From Marinovum sp034669705 (GTDB lineage: Bacteria > Pseudomonadota > Alphaproteobacteria > Rhodobacterales > Rhodobacteraceae), in the NCBI RefSeq assembly GCF_034669705.1, contig NZ_JAXMOR010000026.1, forward strand, positions 3,671-67,670: 64,000 bases of DNA, written 5' to 3'. A model generated the notes under the pieces. That model was not told the DNA's origin and did no database searches. It saw nothing but the letters and a program-made list of their open reading frames with translations. Position 1 is the stretch's first letter; each line of letters begins with the position of its first letter. Shown here in pieces: positions 36,433-45,482 of this stretch. A program made the translations under genes and the position numbers.

Positions 36433-37194
36433 ATGAGCGCGCCCACACCGCCTGCAAACTCGGCACCGTCGTCCCGCGAAAGACTGCATGTCGTCGTTCT
36501 CTCGGCGCTGGAGGAGCGTATCCTTGTCGGCGACCTGCAGGTGGGCGACAAGCTGGCCTCGGAAAGCCAGATCGCGCGCGAATTCGGGGTGTCTACCCGC
36601 TCCGTGCGCGAGGCGATCCAGGCGCTGGAGACCAAGGGCCTGGTCCAGCGCCGCCACGGCGGGCACACCACCGTGGTGCGCCAGGACGTGAACGAATTCA
36701 TCGGTTCGCTGGCGGTCACCGTGCGCCAGCTTCTGGCGACCGAGCCGGATTACCTGCGCCAGCTGATGGAGGCGCGGCGGATGATCGAAACCGAGGTCAT
36801 CGATCTGCTGGTGGCTAGCGAAACTCCGGTGGATGCCGAGGTGGAAGCGGCGCTGGATGCCATGCGCGCGGCGCGCGACAGCGGTGATTTCGACGGTTTC
36901 GTCAATGCCGACGCGGCCTTTCACCTGGCGCTGGTGCGCTGTTCCAGAAACCGCATCCTCGCCATCATGTACGAGAATTTTGCCAATCTCATCAACGAGA
37001 TGATCCAGCTGTCAAGCCGCGTGCCGACGAAGTCGCTGGAAGAGGCCTATACCGAACACGAAGAGATTTTTGCCCGCATCCGTGACCGCAACGGTCCGGG
37101 CGCCAAGGCGCTCATGCGTCAACAGATCGCGCGCAGCGCGGAGTACCTGCGCATCGCCATCGAAAAGGAACTGGAGGAAGACCGGAATGTATGA
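36433..37194 (+). CDS. FadR-subfamily GntR transcriptional regulator
   Basis: 253 residues. N-terminal winged helix (LQVGDKLASESQIAREFGVSTRSVREAIQALETKGLVQRRHGG, about residues 35-77) and an all-helical FCD effector domain with metal/ligand residues (EARRMIETEVIDLL, FHLALVRCSRNR, EHEEIFARI). Divergent from tctC; overlaps the RraA-like gene by 8 bp. Probably a repressor released by the transported acid or a catabolite. Confidence 0.9.
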   Translation: MSAPTPPANSAPSSRERLHVVVLSALEERILVGDLQVGDKLASESQIAREFGVSTRSVREAIQALETKGLVQRRHGGHTTVVRQDVNEFIGSLAVTVRQLLATEPDYLRQLMEARRMIETEVIDLLVASETPVDAEVEAALDAMRAARDSGDFDGFVNADAAFHLALVRCSRNRILAIMYENFANLINEMIQLSSRVPTKSLEEAYTEHEEIFARIRDRNGPGAKALMRQQIARSAEYLRIAIEKELEEDRNV

Positions 37195-37846
37195 CTACGC
37201 CTACAGCGCGGCAGAGGCCGACGCGATCGAGCGGCTGAAGAAATGGTACTCGGGGGATGTGCACGACAGCATGGAGGCGCTGGGTCTCTGGGGCTACCTC
37301 GACGGCATCTCGCTGTTCGGCGCGCTGGCCCCCGGGGCGGTGGTGGTCGGCCCGGCGGTGACTGTGCTGTTTGCCCCCTCGACCCGCAAGGGCGAGCCGC
37401 AGGACGTCTATCACAATGCCATCGACAATGCGCCCGCGGGCGCCATCATGGTGGTCGACGCTGCCTGCGCCGACGGCAGCTGCTCGGGCGAGCTGATGAG
37501 CACCGGGGCCAAGACGCGGGGGGTCATTGCCACCGTGGTCAACAGCACGGTGCGTGACCTGGCGCAGGTGCGGGACCTGGGCTATCCGCTGTTCGGCACC
37601 GCGCCCAGTCCGGTGGGAATCACCGGCAAGAAGGAACCCAAGGAAAACCAGGTGCCCGTCACACTCGGCCGGACCACAGTGACGCCCGGCGACGTGATCT
37701 TCGGCGATATCGACGGGGTGGTCTGCATCCCCCGGCGGCACCTGGTGGCGGTGGCCGACCAGGCCGACGAGCTGGGCGCGCACGAGGCCTCGGCCCGCGA
37801 CCGCATCCTGGCCGGCGAGAAGCTGCAGGCGGTCTGGCCCGTCTGA
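37187..37846 (+). CDS. RraA family protein (HMG aldolase / oxaloacetate decarboxylase-like)
   Basis: 219 residues; ATG 37187 follows GGAGGAAGA inside the end of the regulator gene. The RraA/4-hydroxy-4-methyl-2-oxoglutarate aldolase fold is shown by VVGPAVTVLFAP, GELMSTGAKTRGVIATVVNSTVRDL (Arg-Asp active pair) and PGDVIFGDIDGVVCIPR. The usual VxDGxxRD reads VVNSTVRD. Likely an aldolase or decarboxylase of a hydroxy/keto-diacid pathway with the divergent TctABC and SDR genes, not a RNase E inhibitor. Confidence 0.85.
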   Translation: MYDYAYSAAEADAIERLKKWYSGDVHDSMEALGLWGYLDGISLFGALAPGAVVVGPAVTVLFAPSTRKGEPQDVYHNAIDNAPAGAIMVVDAACADGSCSGELMSTGAKTRGVIATVVNSTVRDLAQVRDLGYPLFGTAPSPVGITGKKEPKENQVPVTLGRTTVTPGDVIFGDIDGVVCIPRRHLVAVADQADELGAHEASARDRILAGEKLQAVWPV

Positions 37847-37860
37847 CGCACCACCCGCGA

Positions 37861-37888
37861 GGCGGGCCGTCCGGCCGGGTGGCCCGCC
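37861..37888 (+). terminator. hairpin after the RraA-like gene
   Basis: GGCGGGCC (37861-37868) and GGCCCGCC (37881-37888) pair perfectly around a 12-base loop, 14 bp after the stop. No T-run follows, so it may be a weak terminator. Confidence 0.4.
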
Positions 37889-38069
37889 CCACCGCAAGTG
37901 TCTTGCTCGTCCGCGGGGTCGAAACCATGTTCTCGGGCAAATCGCAGGTGGTTGGGGAGATGCCGGGAGGCACGCGAAGCGCGGCCGTGATCGCGGCGCG
38001 CTCCATGGGTACGGTCCAGGACGCAACGCCAGGAGGCCGATCGATCGCTCAGCAGGCTGCTCCTGTGGT

Positions 38070-38235
38070 TACCGCCCGCACTGCCAGACGTTTCCAACCC
38101 TGTCGACATGCGATCGAGCGCGATGCACCGCCATGGCGGCATCCGGCCAATCTGGCCGATGACCGGATTGGTGCGGGTGTCCGGGGTCTTCGGCAGCACC
38201 GTGAAGCGGCTGACGCGCTCCACCAGCGATGCAAC
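38070..38235 (-). pseudogene. possible IS30-family transposase remnant
   Basis: Minus-strand translation from about 38227 gives SLVERVSRFTVLPKTPDTR then NPVIGQIGR, like the start of the IS30-type DDE domain (LVERxSRFTVLLK). Conservation fades after about 45 residues. Only a short decayed fragment, identified by eye. The flanking 37889-38069 and 38236-38314 contain no supportable gene. Confidence 0.4.
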
Positions 38236-38314
38236 ATTTGATTGGCCAACCTGCGGACCCTTGTCTTGAATGAGGGACCAGTGGAGGGCGGATCAGGGCC
38301 AGTGAGACGACCTT

Positions 38315-38460
38315 GCGGTGCGCTGTGATCTGAATGGCGTCGAGATCCGGTCGAGCACGACGGCGAAGCTGATCGTTGCGGTCGCCGAGCCGGTGTAATT
38401 CCTGTCAAACTGGCTTGAGCTGATGCCGGGCGATGTTCTGACCACCACGGGTGACGGTAA
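38315..38460 (+). pseudogene. fumarylacetoacetate hydrolase family, C-terminal remnant with internal stop
   Basis: Plus-strand frame reads CDLNGVEIRSSTTAKLIVAVAEPV, a TAA, then FLSNWLELMPGDVLTT and GDGKG. This matches the FAH C-terminal pattern (NGE...SxMIFxVxExVxFLSxxMTLxPGDVxxTGTPxG) with a nonsense codon and decayed ends. No N-terminal part is near. A dead fragment of a catabolic gene. Confidence 0.6.
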
Positions 38461-38534
38461 AGGCACCTCAACGCTTGCGTCGAACAGGGTGTGGACCACG
38501 CGCGCTGGCGCGTGGCGGATGCGAGCCGCGCGGC

Positions 38535-39194
38535 TCAGAACTCGACGTTGTTGACAACCTTGCCGTCGATGGCGCGGTACATCTCCTTGTGCTCGGACCA
38601 GTAGCCCGCAACCGTCAGCCTGATGGTGATCGGGCCTTCTTCGAGGTTCATGAAGTACCAGCCGTGATAGCCCGGAAACGGCGCGGTGAAGGCGCCGCTC
38701 TGGGCCATGCCTTCGCCCTTGGAATAGGCCATCTCGAAGCCTTCGGGATAGTCTGTGGCGTCAACACTGGAGGGATGGCCGTGGAACTCGTAATAGACGC
38801 CATCGCCCTTCGGATCGACGATCTCCCATGAATAAAGCAGCGTCGTATCGGCGGGCAGGACGAACTTGTGCTCGATCTCGCCGATATCCTCGATCTGCAA
38901 TTCGATCACTTCGCTCTTGAACGGCGCGTCTTCCAGATGGATCAGCCCTTGGATCGACCGCTCTATGCGTTCGGCCCCGGGATCGTACTCTTCGATATTG
39001 AATGCCAGCGTGCCGTCAAAGACATAGCCGGGTGCTGCCTCCTGCGCCATCGCGGTCAGCCCGGTGGACCGGCCGATCCCGGTCGGGTCGATGCCGTATT
39101 CCGCAGGCAGAACGAAGGCAACGAACAGCACGCCCGCGGCAGCCGCGCCAATGCCCAGCTTGCGCAGAGGGAGAATTCCTTTGGCCTTTTTCAC
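38535..39194 (-). CDS. membrane-anchored exported protein of the HupE-like locus
   Basis: 219 residues: short basic N-terminus, one membrane anchor (about 15-30) ending in the conserved VLPAEYGIDPTGIG, then an all-beta periplasmic domain. The AEYGIDPTG motif recurs in what I recall as transmembrane anchor proteins found beside HupE/UreJ-like genes; their function is unknown. 18 bp downstream of the HupE-like gene, last gene of a five-gene minus-strand unit. Confidence 0.7.
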   Translation of the reverse strand: MKKAKGILPLRKLGIGAAAAGVLFVAFVLPAEYGIDPTGIGRSTGLTAMAQEAAPGYVFDGTLAFNIEEYDPGAERIERSIQGLIHLEDAPFKSEVIELQIEDIGEIEHKFVLPADTTLLYSWEIVDPKGDGVYYEFHGHPSSVDATDYPEGFEMAYSKGEGMAQSGAFTAPFPGYHGWYFMNLEEGPITIRLTVAGYWSEHKEMYRAIDGKVVNNVEF

Positions 39195-39212
39195 GACAGG
39201 TCCTTTCTGTGA

Positions 39213-39893
39213 TCAGGTGACGAAAAACCCGGTGATCTGCACCCCGAAGAGTAAAAGACCGGCGGCGAACAAGACGACATTGGCGTTCTGGCCGACGGCA
39301 GGCGCGGTGTCCCGGCGGCGCAATGTTCCGAGCAGGATCAACAGAACCCCCAACGCCAGGGCCTGTCCGATTTCCACCCCGATGTTGAAGTAGATCATGT
39401 TGGCCACCAGCCCGTCGCGTGCAAGCTCCAGATCCTGCAGCTTGGTCGACAGCCCGAAGCCGTGCACCAGACCGAAGCCGAACACCGCGAGCCTCGGGTC
39501 CGGAAAGCCGCGTGCGCCGAGGTTTTCCAGCGCCTTGTAGCAGACCGACAGACCGATGACCGCATCGACCAGATAGGGGTTCACGTGCAGCCCGGACAGC
39601 ACGCCGAACAGCAGCGTGATCGAATGGCCGAGCGCAAAGAGGCTGACAAACGCGGCCACGTCACGAAATGCGCGCAGGTAGAAGATCACCCCGGCCAGAT
39701 AGAGCAGGTGGTCGTATCCCGTGACCATGTGCTTGGCGCCGAGGTACATGAAGGGCACCGGGTGCACGCCGGTCACGCCCTGCAGGAACCCCTGATCGCC
39801 TTCCGCCACACCATGCGCCAGAGCGGCCCCCGCCAGCGGGATCAGACCCGCGACAAGCACCGCAAGGCGCAGGATCCAGCGCGGTCGCATCAC
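39213..39893 (-). CDS. HupE/UreJ family membrane protein
   Basis: 226 residues, signal-like N-terminus and about six membrane segments. The HupE/UreJ_2-type signature GAKHMVTGYDHLLYLAGVIFYLRAF and GHSITLLFGVL is present, with conserved His (HMVTGYDH, GHS) and HGFGLSTKLQ. HupE/UreJ proteins are proposed metal (nickel/cobalt-type) permeases. No hydrogenase or urease gene is in the window, so the metal is open. Overlaps the previous gene by 4 bp. Confidence 0.8.
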   Translation of the reverse strand: MMRPRWILRLAVLVAGLIPLAGAALAHGVAEGDQGFLQGVTGVHPVPFMYLGAKHMVTGYDHLLYLAGVIFYLRAFRDVAAFVSLFALGHSITLLFGVLSGLHVNPYLVDAVIGLSVCYKALENLGARGFPDPRLAVFGFGLVHGFGLSTKLQDLELARDGLVANMIYFNIGVEIGQALALGVLLILLGTLRRRDTAPAVGQNANVVLFAAGLLLFGVQITGFFVT

Positions 39894-40384
39894 TCCTCGA
39901 CGTAGGGGATCATGCGGCCGAGCACGATCACCGCCGTCCAGAAGACCAGCGATGCCCCGGCGATGAAACGGGCGTCGGCGCTCAGCTCGGACCCCTCAAA
40001 TCCGGCCTGTATCTGCGGCCGGATGCGGCGGACGAACCAGGCGGTATTCAACGCGGCCAGCGCGATCACGCCCATCTTCAGCCAGAAGGCGATGTTGACC
40101 AGATACCGGTCGCTGTCGCCGATCAGGAAAAGTGTCCCGGTAATCAGGTTGATCGCAAAGCCCACCAGCGTGATCCGCACGAACACCTCGACCTGCGAGA
40201 CAGGCACCCGGGGCGCCAGTCCGATAACCCGCAGATCGACGATCAGAAGCGAGCCGAACAGCAGGCAGAGACCGAAGAAATGCAGCATCTCGAGCATCGG
40301 AAAGACCCACGCACTGCCCATGATGAAGCCGCTGAGGGCTGTGGCGTTGAGGGTCTCGATGACCCAGTTGATCAAGGAATACAT
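39890..40384 (-). CDS. small four-helix integral membrane protein A (DUF6644-like)
   Basis: 164 residues from ATG 40384, about four membrane helices, with conserved histidine and acidic positions in MLEMLHFFGLCLLFGSLLIVDLRVIGL. It looks like a paralogue of the protein encoded next upstream (both share a first-helix His and RVLG/RVIGL). Function unknown; possibly a haem- or metal-handling membrane subunit. Overlaps the HupE-like gene. Confidence 0.7.
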   Translation of the reverse strand: MYSLINWVIETLNATALSGFIMGSAWVFPMLEMLHFFGLCLLFGSLLIVDLRVIGLAPRVPVSQVEVFVRITLVGFAINLITGTLFLIGDSDRYLVNIAFWLKMGVIALAALNTAWFVRRIRPQIQAGFEGSELSADARFIAGASLVFWTAVIVLGRMIPYVEE

Positions 40385-40395
40385 GCCCTGCCCCC

Positions 40396-40869
40396 CTAGT
40401 TCAGATAGCCGATGAGGCGCCCGGCGATCAGCGCCGCAAGCCAGACCAGAAGGGCCGCGACCGCAAGACGCCGGTCCGAGGCGTCTACATAGACGGTGTC
40501 CGACCGTGCGGCAGGCTTGTAGCAATAGCTCACCAGCCGCCATGTCAGCACGACGCCGATCAGCACCAGCGCGATCTTGATGCGGAAGGCCCAGTTGAAG
40601 AACAGCTCGGACGCGCTGCCCAGAAACAGCATGGTGCCCGAGGCGATGTTGACCAAAAAGCCCAGCAGCGCCACCTTCCAGTAGTCTGCCAAAGACCCGA
40701 GCGGGACCTTCTGGCCAAAGCCCAGCACCCGGAAGATCAGCATCAGCGATATGCCGACCATGATCGCCATGCCCACGGCGTGAAGCGACAGCACGATGGC
40801 ATAGCCCCATTGCGTGCTCGACACGAGCATGCCGGCGCCGGAATCCTCCAGCGCAAACAAGAGGTCCAT
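40396..40869 (-). CDS. small four-helix integral membrane protein B (DUF6644-like)
   Basis: 157 residues, about four membrane helices; IVLSLHAVGMAIMVGISLMLIFRVLGFG parallels the first helix of the neighbour encoded 11 bp downstream. The two probably form a heteromeric membrane complex. No catalytic motif recognised. Confidence 0.7.
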   Translation of the reverse strand: MDLLFALEDSGAGMLVSSTQWGYAIVLSLHAVGMAIMVGISLMLIFRVLGFGQKVPLGSLADYWKVALLGFLVNIASGTMLFLGSASELFFNWAFRIKIALVLIGVVLTWRLVSYCYKPAARSDTVYVDASDRRLAVAALLVWLAALIAGRLIGYLN

Positions 40870-40975
40870 TCGGTGTACCTCGCCTTTCAGATTGTGTGGC
40901 TCCTGTCCGCGCCACCAGGGCAGCGCGGACAGGCTTTGAGGTTGAAACGGCGCAGTCCGGAGTTTCCGTCGCGCC

Positions 40976-42061
40976 TTATTCCTTTTCTGTCAGGTCGTCA
41001 CACTCATAGGGAATGAACGCGTCTTCCGTCTTGACCGAGCGGTTCAGGTGCGAATGCGGCTCGGCCAGATAGACCGGATCGGTGATGGTGTATTCCTGCA
41101 CCAGCTCGCCGTTGCTGTCATCGATGTAGAAGACCTCGGTGATCTCCATCTGGTCGCTGTGCGGCACAGACCGCGTGGACCGCCCGCCGATGGCTTCGAG
41201 GAAGCCGGGCGTAAAGCCCTTGGTCTCGACCGTCAGCTTGCCGTCCTCCCAGGTGCCGGTCGAATAGCCGGTCACGCTCGGCTCGATCTCGTCGGGGAAC
41301 TCGCCATCGATGTGGATGGTGCGAACCACGTCCATGAAGCCATAGGTGATCTTCACTTCTTCCGGCGACTGCTCGATCTTGTTGATCATCTGGTCGAACC
41401 GGTAGTCGAGGATGATGTTCGTCGGCTGACAATGGAAGCGCGGGTTGTCGTCGGGCTCCCAGTCGTCTCCGGCCTCGACGGCGGCATCGGTCAGGACATA
41501 GTCGGGCGCGCGCCCGGCATAGGGCAGCGGCGGGCCGTCGGCGACAGGCTCGGACCAGTTGCCGGACAGGTCGGGCATATCCGCCGCGGGCGCAGGGGGC
41601 GGCGTGCCTTCCTCTGCCGCGCGTTCTGCATCACCCTCGGGCTCCATGAAGGTGCCGTCTTCGGCGACCGCGCCGTAGCGGGTCAGCACGCGGCCGTCCG
41701 GAAAGGTGACGGTTTCGACATAGCAGGTCAGCGGGTCGCGGCGATCCGGCGAGCCATTGAACGTCACCTCGGAGCCGATGGGGAACATGTCGGGCGTCCA
41801 GCCCTTGCGCTTGAGAAGGCTGCCAGAACGCAATTCGCAGCGCCGGTTCTCGGTTTCGCCGGCATCATTGACCGCGTCGAAATACACATAGGAGTGCGGG
41901 TTGACGAAGCGGACCCGGGTCACGGTACCGCTGGTCTCAATCTTCTGATCGAGGTCGAATTGCCCCGAGACGCCATGGTGCGCCAAGGCCGCGACAGGCG
42001 GCAACGCGATGCCCATTGCACAGACCAGCGCGGTCGTGGCCGCAAGGTTTCTTAGGTACAT
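40976..42061 (-). CDS. DUF6152-like exported protein
   Basis: 361 residues from ATG 42061, six bases after GGAGGAG. Signal peptide cleaved near ALA-HHGV. DUF6152-type N-terminal domain (HHGVSGQFDLDQKIETSGTV, FVNPHSYVYFDAV, ELRSGSLLKRKGW), then a C-terminal domain with DLSGNWSEP, DNPRFHCQPTN, GFMDVVRTIHIDG and GYSTGTWEDGKLTVET. The His-His start after cleavage could bind metal. Heads the minus-strand HupE-like operon, 106 bp before the next gene. A frameshifted paralogue lies divergently at 42320. Function unknown. Confidence 0.75.
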   Translation of the reverse strand: MYLRNLAATTALVCAMGIALPPVAALAHHGVSGQFDLDQKIETSGTVTRVRFVNPHSYVYFDAVNDAGETENRRCELRSGSLLKRKGWTPDMFPIGSEVTFNGSPDRRDPLTCYVETVTFPDGRVLTRYGAVAEDGTFMEPEGDAERAAEEGTPPPAPAADMPDLSGNWSEPVADGPPLPYAGRAPDYVLTDAAVEAGDDWEPDDNPRFHCQPTNIILDYRFDQMINKIEQSPEEVKITYGFMDVVRTIHIDGEFPDEIEPSVTGYSTGTWEDGKLTVETKGFTPGFLEAIGGRSTRSVPHSDQMEITEVFYIDDSNGELVQEYTITDPVYLAEPHSHLNRSVKTEDAFIPYECDDLTEKE

Positions 42062-42319
42062 TTCCATCTCCTCCAGGATTTGGCCAATGGCCCCGAACCT
42101 CCTCATGGTTGCGGGGCCGCCATGTCGACCAGTCTCGCCAATTCTTACTTAACGTCAACAATAAAATCGAGTTTAATTAAGGAATGAAAAAAATATCGCT
42201 TTTAACACCGGTCGGGTAAGTGCGCCGCGAAAAATAAGCGACAGAAACCGGCGCGCCATGCGTTTGAGGTACGACAAGGCTCGCACGAGGCGGCCGAAAC
42301 AGAGATTGGACGATCTGAC
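42062..42319. promoter_or_regulatory. AT-rich divergent promoter region
   Basis: 258 bp between the two DUF6152-like genes. The stretch around 42140-42210 is strikingly AT-rich (TTTAATTAAGGAATG, runs of A) for this genome and probably carries both promoters. No clear palindrome stands out. Confidence 0.4.
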
Positions 42320-43407
42320 ATGAAGACCCTATGCAACCTGGCATTGCTGGCCGCGATGGCCGCGATGCCCTTGCCCGCCATCGCCCACCACGGCAGCAGC
42401 GGCCAGTTCGACACCAGCCAGACGGTCGAGCTGAGCGGCACGATCACCCGCATCCGCCTGGTGAACCCGCATGCCTACGTTTATTTCGACGCCACCGATG
42501 ACGCGGGCGAAGTGTCGAACATGCGCTGCGAATTGCAGTCCGGCTCGCTGCTCAAGCGCCGCGGCTGGACCACCGACATGTTCGAGATCGGCAGCGAGAT
42601 CGCGATCCTCGGCTCGCCAGACCGCACCGATCCCACCACCTGCTACATGCGCGAGATCACTTTTGACTCCGGTCTGACCGCCTCGCGCCAGAGCACCTTC
42701 GACGACGCCGGCAACATCGAGCCCGAGGAACGCCAGACCGAGCGCGACGACGGCACGCCCAACATCGCCGGCACCTGGGCGCAGGTCCTGACCGAACGCG
42801 GCGCGCCGGGCGGCCCGAGGTCTCCCTGACCGCAGCAGGCGCCGCGGCGGTGGAAGGCGCGACGGCTGACGACAATCCGCGCTTTCAGTGCGAGCCCACC
42901 AACATCGTTCTGGACTGGTGGTTCGACCAGATGGTCAACGTGATCGAGCAGGAGGACACCGAAATCCGGATGACCTATGGCTTCATGGACCTTGTCCGGA
43001 CGATCCACCTTGATGGCACCGGGATGCCGGACGACCATGTGCCCAGCCGTGCAGGCTATTCCACCGGCACATGGGAGGGCGACACGCTGGTGGTGACGAC
43101 CAGCGGCTTCGACGACGGCTGGATCATGGCGCCCATGAGCGGTGCCCCCGGCGAGCCGCAGGCGGGCGAAGGACGTCCCGAACGGCCCGAAGGCGCCGGT
43201 CCCGTCGCGGTCAGGAACAGCCCCGAGTTGACCGTGACCGAGCGCTTTACCCTCAACGACGACGGAACAGTGCTGCACCGTGCCTATGAGTTCGTCGACC
43301 CGCTTTATCTGGAGGCGCCGATCACAGGCTCCGACGAGGTCACTCTGACGGCTGATGCCTACGAACCCTATGAGTGCGACGACCTGACGACCGAACGCTC
43401 CGAGTGA
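42320..43407 (+). pseudogene. frameshifted DUF6152-like exported protein
   Basis: Paralogue of the gene at 40976. The first frame (42320-42829) encodes a signal peptide and HHGSSGQFDTSQTVELSGT and ends after RGAPGGPRSP. The rest of the protein (RPEVSLTAAG, DDNPRFQCEPTN, FMDLVRTIHLDG, GYSTGTWEGDTLV, YEPYECDDL) continues in another frame to 43407. The shift lies between about 42795 and 42815. Everything else is intact, so it is a recent mutation or a sequencing error. Confidence 0.75.
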
Positions 43408-43454
43408 ACCAAGCCGGGGGCCGCGATCACGTGGCCCCTAGCGCCCGGGTGGTG

Positions 43455-44525
43455 TCACTTGCGCCGGACACCGGCTCTGACAAAGCTCATCAGGCCGATC
43501 CCCGCAAGATAGACCAGACTCAGGCCGATGATGGTCTCCAAGATGGCATATGCCAAACCCCGCACGGCCCCGGTGTGAAGCGGGCTCACCATGTTCCAGA
43601 GGCGCTCTCCTCCCGGCAGGTGCCGTCCGTCGATGCGCAGGTCCATGTACCCGTCGGCCGCGGTGATCTGGACCTGCCCGCTTCCGGTATCGGTCCAATC
43701 CCCGGGATTGCGCAGCAGGATCACGATCTCGCTTTGGTCCGTAGGCCAGATCGCCCCGGTGATCGTGGCGCCGGGAAACACCGCGGCCGCGCGAAGGAAA
43801 GCGCGCGGCCAAGCGGCCTGATCCCGCCCACTTGCCATGTCGACGCCATCGCCGAAGGTCTCGCCGTAGGTTTCGCTGTTCTCATAGGTCCAGGCAATCG
43901 CCCGCTTCGCGGTTTGCGGAAAGCTCAGCGCCACGCCGGTCAGAACAATGAGCGCGATCGGAAGCGCCATGAGGACCCCAACATTGCGGTGACTGCGCCG
44001 AAGGCTTTGCGGGGTCGACGACCGGGGCAGCCCCCCCTTGCGCCACGAAGACCGGCTTGGCCAGAACGCGATGCATCCCGTCAGGATCGAGATCAACGCA
44101 GCGATCCCGGTAAACCCCACCACGTAGAGTCCGGCCGTGCCCGCAAGCAACCGATGATGGAGATCGACAAGCCAGTCGTCCCAACGCCCGTTCAGCGGCC
44201 AGACCCCGACAATCTGTCCATCGGCCGCAATGAAGGCAGTGCTCTGGTCCCGCAGCAGGACTTCACTGAGGCCGAAGTCTTCGTTGCCGAAAGTCACCTG
44301 GTCGATGCTGTCGGGGCCGAAAGCCCGGTCCGCAGCCAGAGCGACTCGGGCGGCTGATGCCGGCGTGCCGTCAAAGGCAATCGCGCCTTGCGGGTAAAGG
44401 TGGCGATTGACGGATGTCTGCCAGATCAACCCGACGCCGGTCAGAGCGATCACGATGACAAGAAGCGCAAGGCAGGCCCCCATCCAGCGGTGCAGGCTCC
44501 GCGAGACTGTCTGGAATGTGCTCAG
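43455..44525 (-). CDS. PepSY-associated TM helix protein
   Basis: Inner-membrane protein of about 356 residues with four main membrane segments and PepSY-TM motifs (SLHRWMGACLALLVIVIALTG, DLHHRLLAGTAG, RSHRNVGVLMALP). Family members occur in iron/siderophore uptake and as flavin-type reductases. Start uncertain: CTG 44525 has GGAGG eight bases upstream and keeps the SLHRW motif; the first ATG in frame is 44483. Last gene of the long minus-strand operon. Confidence 0.75.
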   Translation of the reverse strand: MSTFQTVSRSLHRWMGACLALLVIVIALTGVGLIWQTSVNRHLYPQGAIAFDGTPASAARVALAADRAFGPDSIDQVTFGNEDFGLSEVLLRDQSTAFIAADGQIVGVWPLNGRWDDWLVDLHHRLLAGTAGLYVVGFTGIAALISILTGCIAFWPSRSSWRKGGLPRSSTPQSLRRSHRNVGVLMALPIALIVLTGVALSFPQTAKRAIAWTYENSETYGETFGDGVDMASGRDQAAWPRAFLRAAAVFPGATITGAIWPTDQSEIVILLRNPGDWTDTGSGQVQITAADGYMDLRIDGRHLPGGERLWNMVSPLHTGAVRGLAYAILETIIGLSLVYLAGIGLMSFVRAGVRRK

Positions 44526-44649
44526 CGTTCGATCCTCCAGACCTTCGAAACCTGCGCGACGTGGCTTGGCCAAGAAGGTTGACCTTTCACCCGGCGTCCG
44601 GACAACGAACTTCGATCCGTGCCGCTTACACCGGAAACATGAGTTGCGG

Positions 44650-45450
44650 TCAGGCCCTGATCTCGTTCCAGCGGTCCTGCAACGCCGGCCAGTGCTTGCC
44701 GCCGCCCGCGCGCTGGGAGTGCGCCTGTTGCTCGGGGATGAACGCCTCGATGGCGGTGGCATAGCTGGGCCGCGCCTGCATGGCCGCCAGCCATGTGCCG
44801 ACAGCGGGAAAATCATCCTCCCAGAGCCCTGCAAATCCCAGCCGGTCCAGCCTGTCAACATAGGCGACCAGCCCGATATCCGCGAGGCCGAAGGCCGGAC
44901 CGGAGACCCAAGTGCCCGCACCGATATCCGCGCTCATGTCGGCAAACGCCCTGTGCAGATGACGCAGGGCCTGTTCGACATGATCCGACCCCAGCCCATG
45001 GGCAAAGAGGTCGCGGCGCTTGTTGCGCATGATCGGGTCGGGCATCCGGGCGATGCCGGCCTCGATCTCTTCGGGTGACTTGGTCTCGAACGCCTTGTCG
45101 CGCATGAAGGTTGAAAACGACAGGGTGTTGATCGCGGCATGGACCGCGAGACACCGCAACAGCCAGAGCCGCACGCGGGCCTCCTGCCGTGGATCGTCGG
45201 GCATCAACCGGCTGTCGTTGTAAGTCTTGTCGAGATACTCGGCAATCAGGCTCGATTCCAGCAGGACAAGATCGTCGTCAATCAGGGTCGGCACCACCGC
45301 ATTGGGGTTCAAAGCCGTATAGGCTGGCGCAAACTGATCGCCCTGCTGCAGGTTGAGAAGGACGCTGTCATAGCCGAGGCCGATCTCGGCCAAGGCAATA
45401 CGCACCTTCTGCGAGCAGACGCTTGTGTTTGCGTGATATAGCTTCAGCAT
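44650..45450 (-). CDS. glutathione S-transferase family protein
   Basis: 266 residues from ATG 45450 (AGGAG upstream). N-terminal thioredoxin-like domain MLKLYHANTSVCSQKVRIALAE, PTLIDDDLVLLESSLIAEYLD (the Glu-Ser glutathione site), then a helical C-terminal domain. In an operon with a ring-cleavage dioxygenase and FAH hydrolase, a maleylpyruvate/maleylacetoacetate isomerase or dehalogenase-type role is possible. The catalytic residue is probably Ser or Cys in TSVCS. Confidence 0.85.
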   Translation of the reverse strand: MLKLYHANTSVCSQKVRIALAEIGLGYDSVLLNLQQGDQFAPAYTALNPNAVVPTLIDDDLVLLESSLIAEYLDKTYNDSRLMPDDPRQEARVRLWLLRCLAVHAAINTLSFSTFMRDKAFETKSPEEIEAGIARMPDPIMRNKRRDLFAHGLGSDHVEQALRHLHRAFADMSADIGAGTWVSGPAFGLADIGLVAYVDRLDRLGFAGLWEDDFPAVGTWLAAMQARPSYATAIEAFIPEQQAHSQRAGGGKHWPALQDRWNEIRA

Positions 45451-45482
45451 TCGACGCACTCCTGTTCCTTCGGCGGGCTGTT

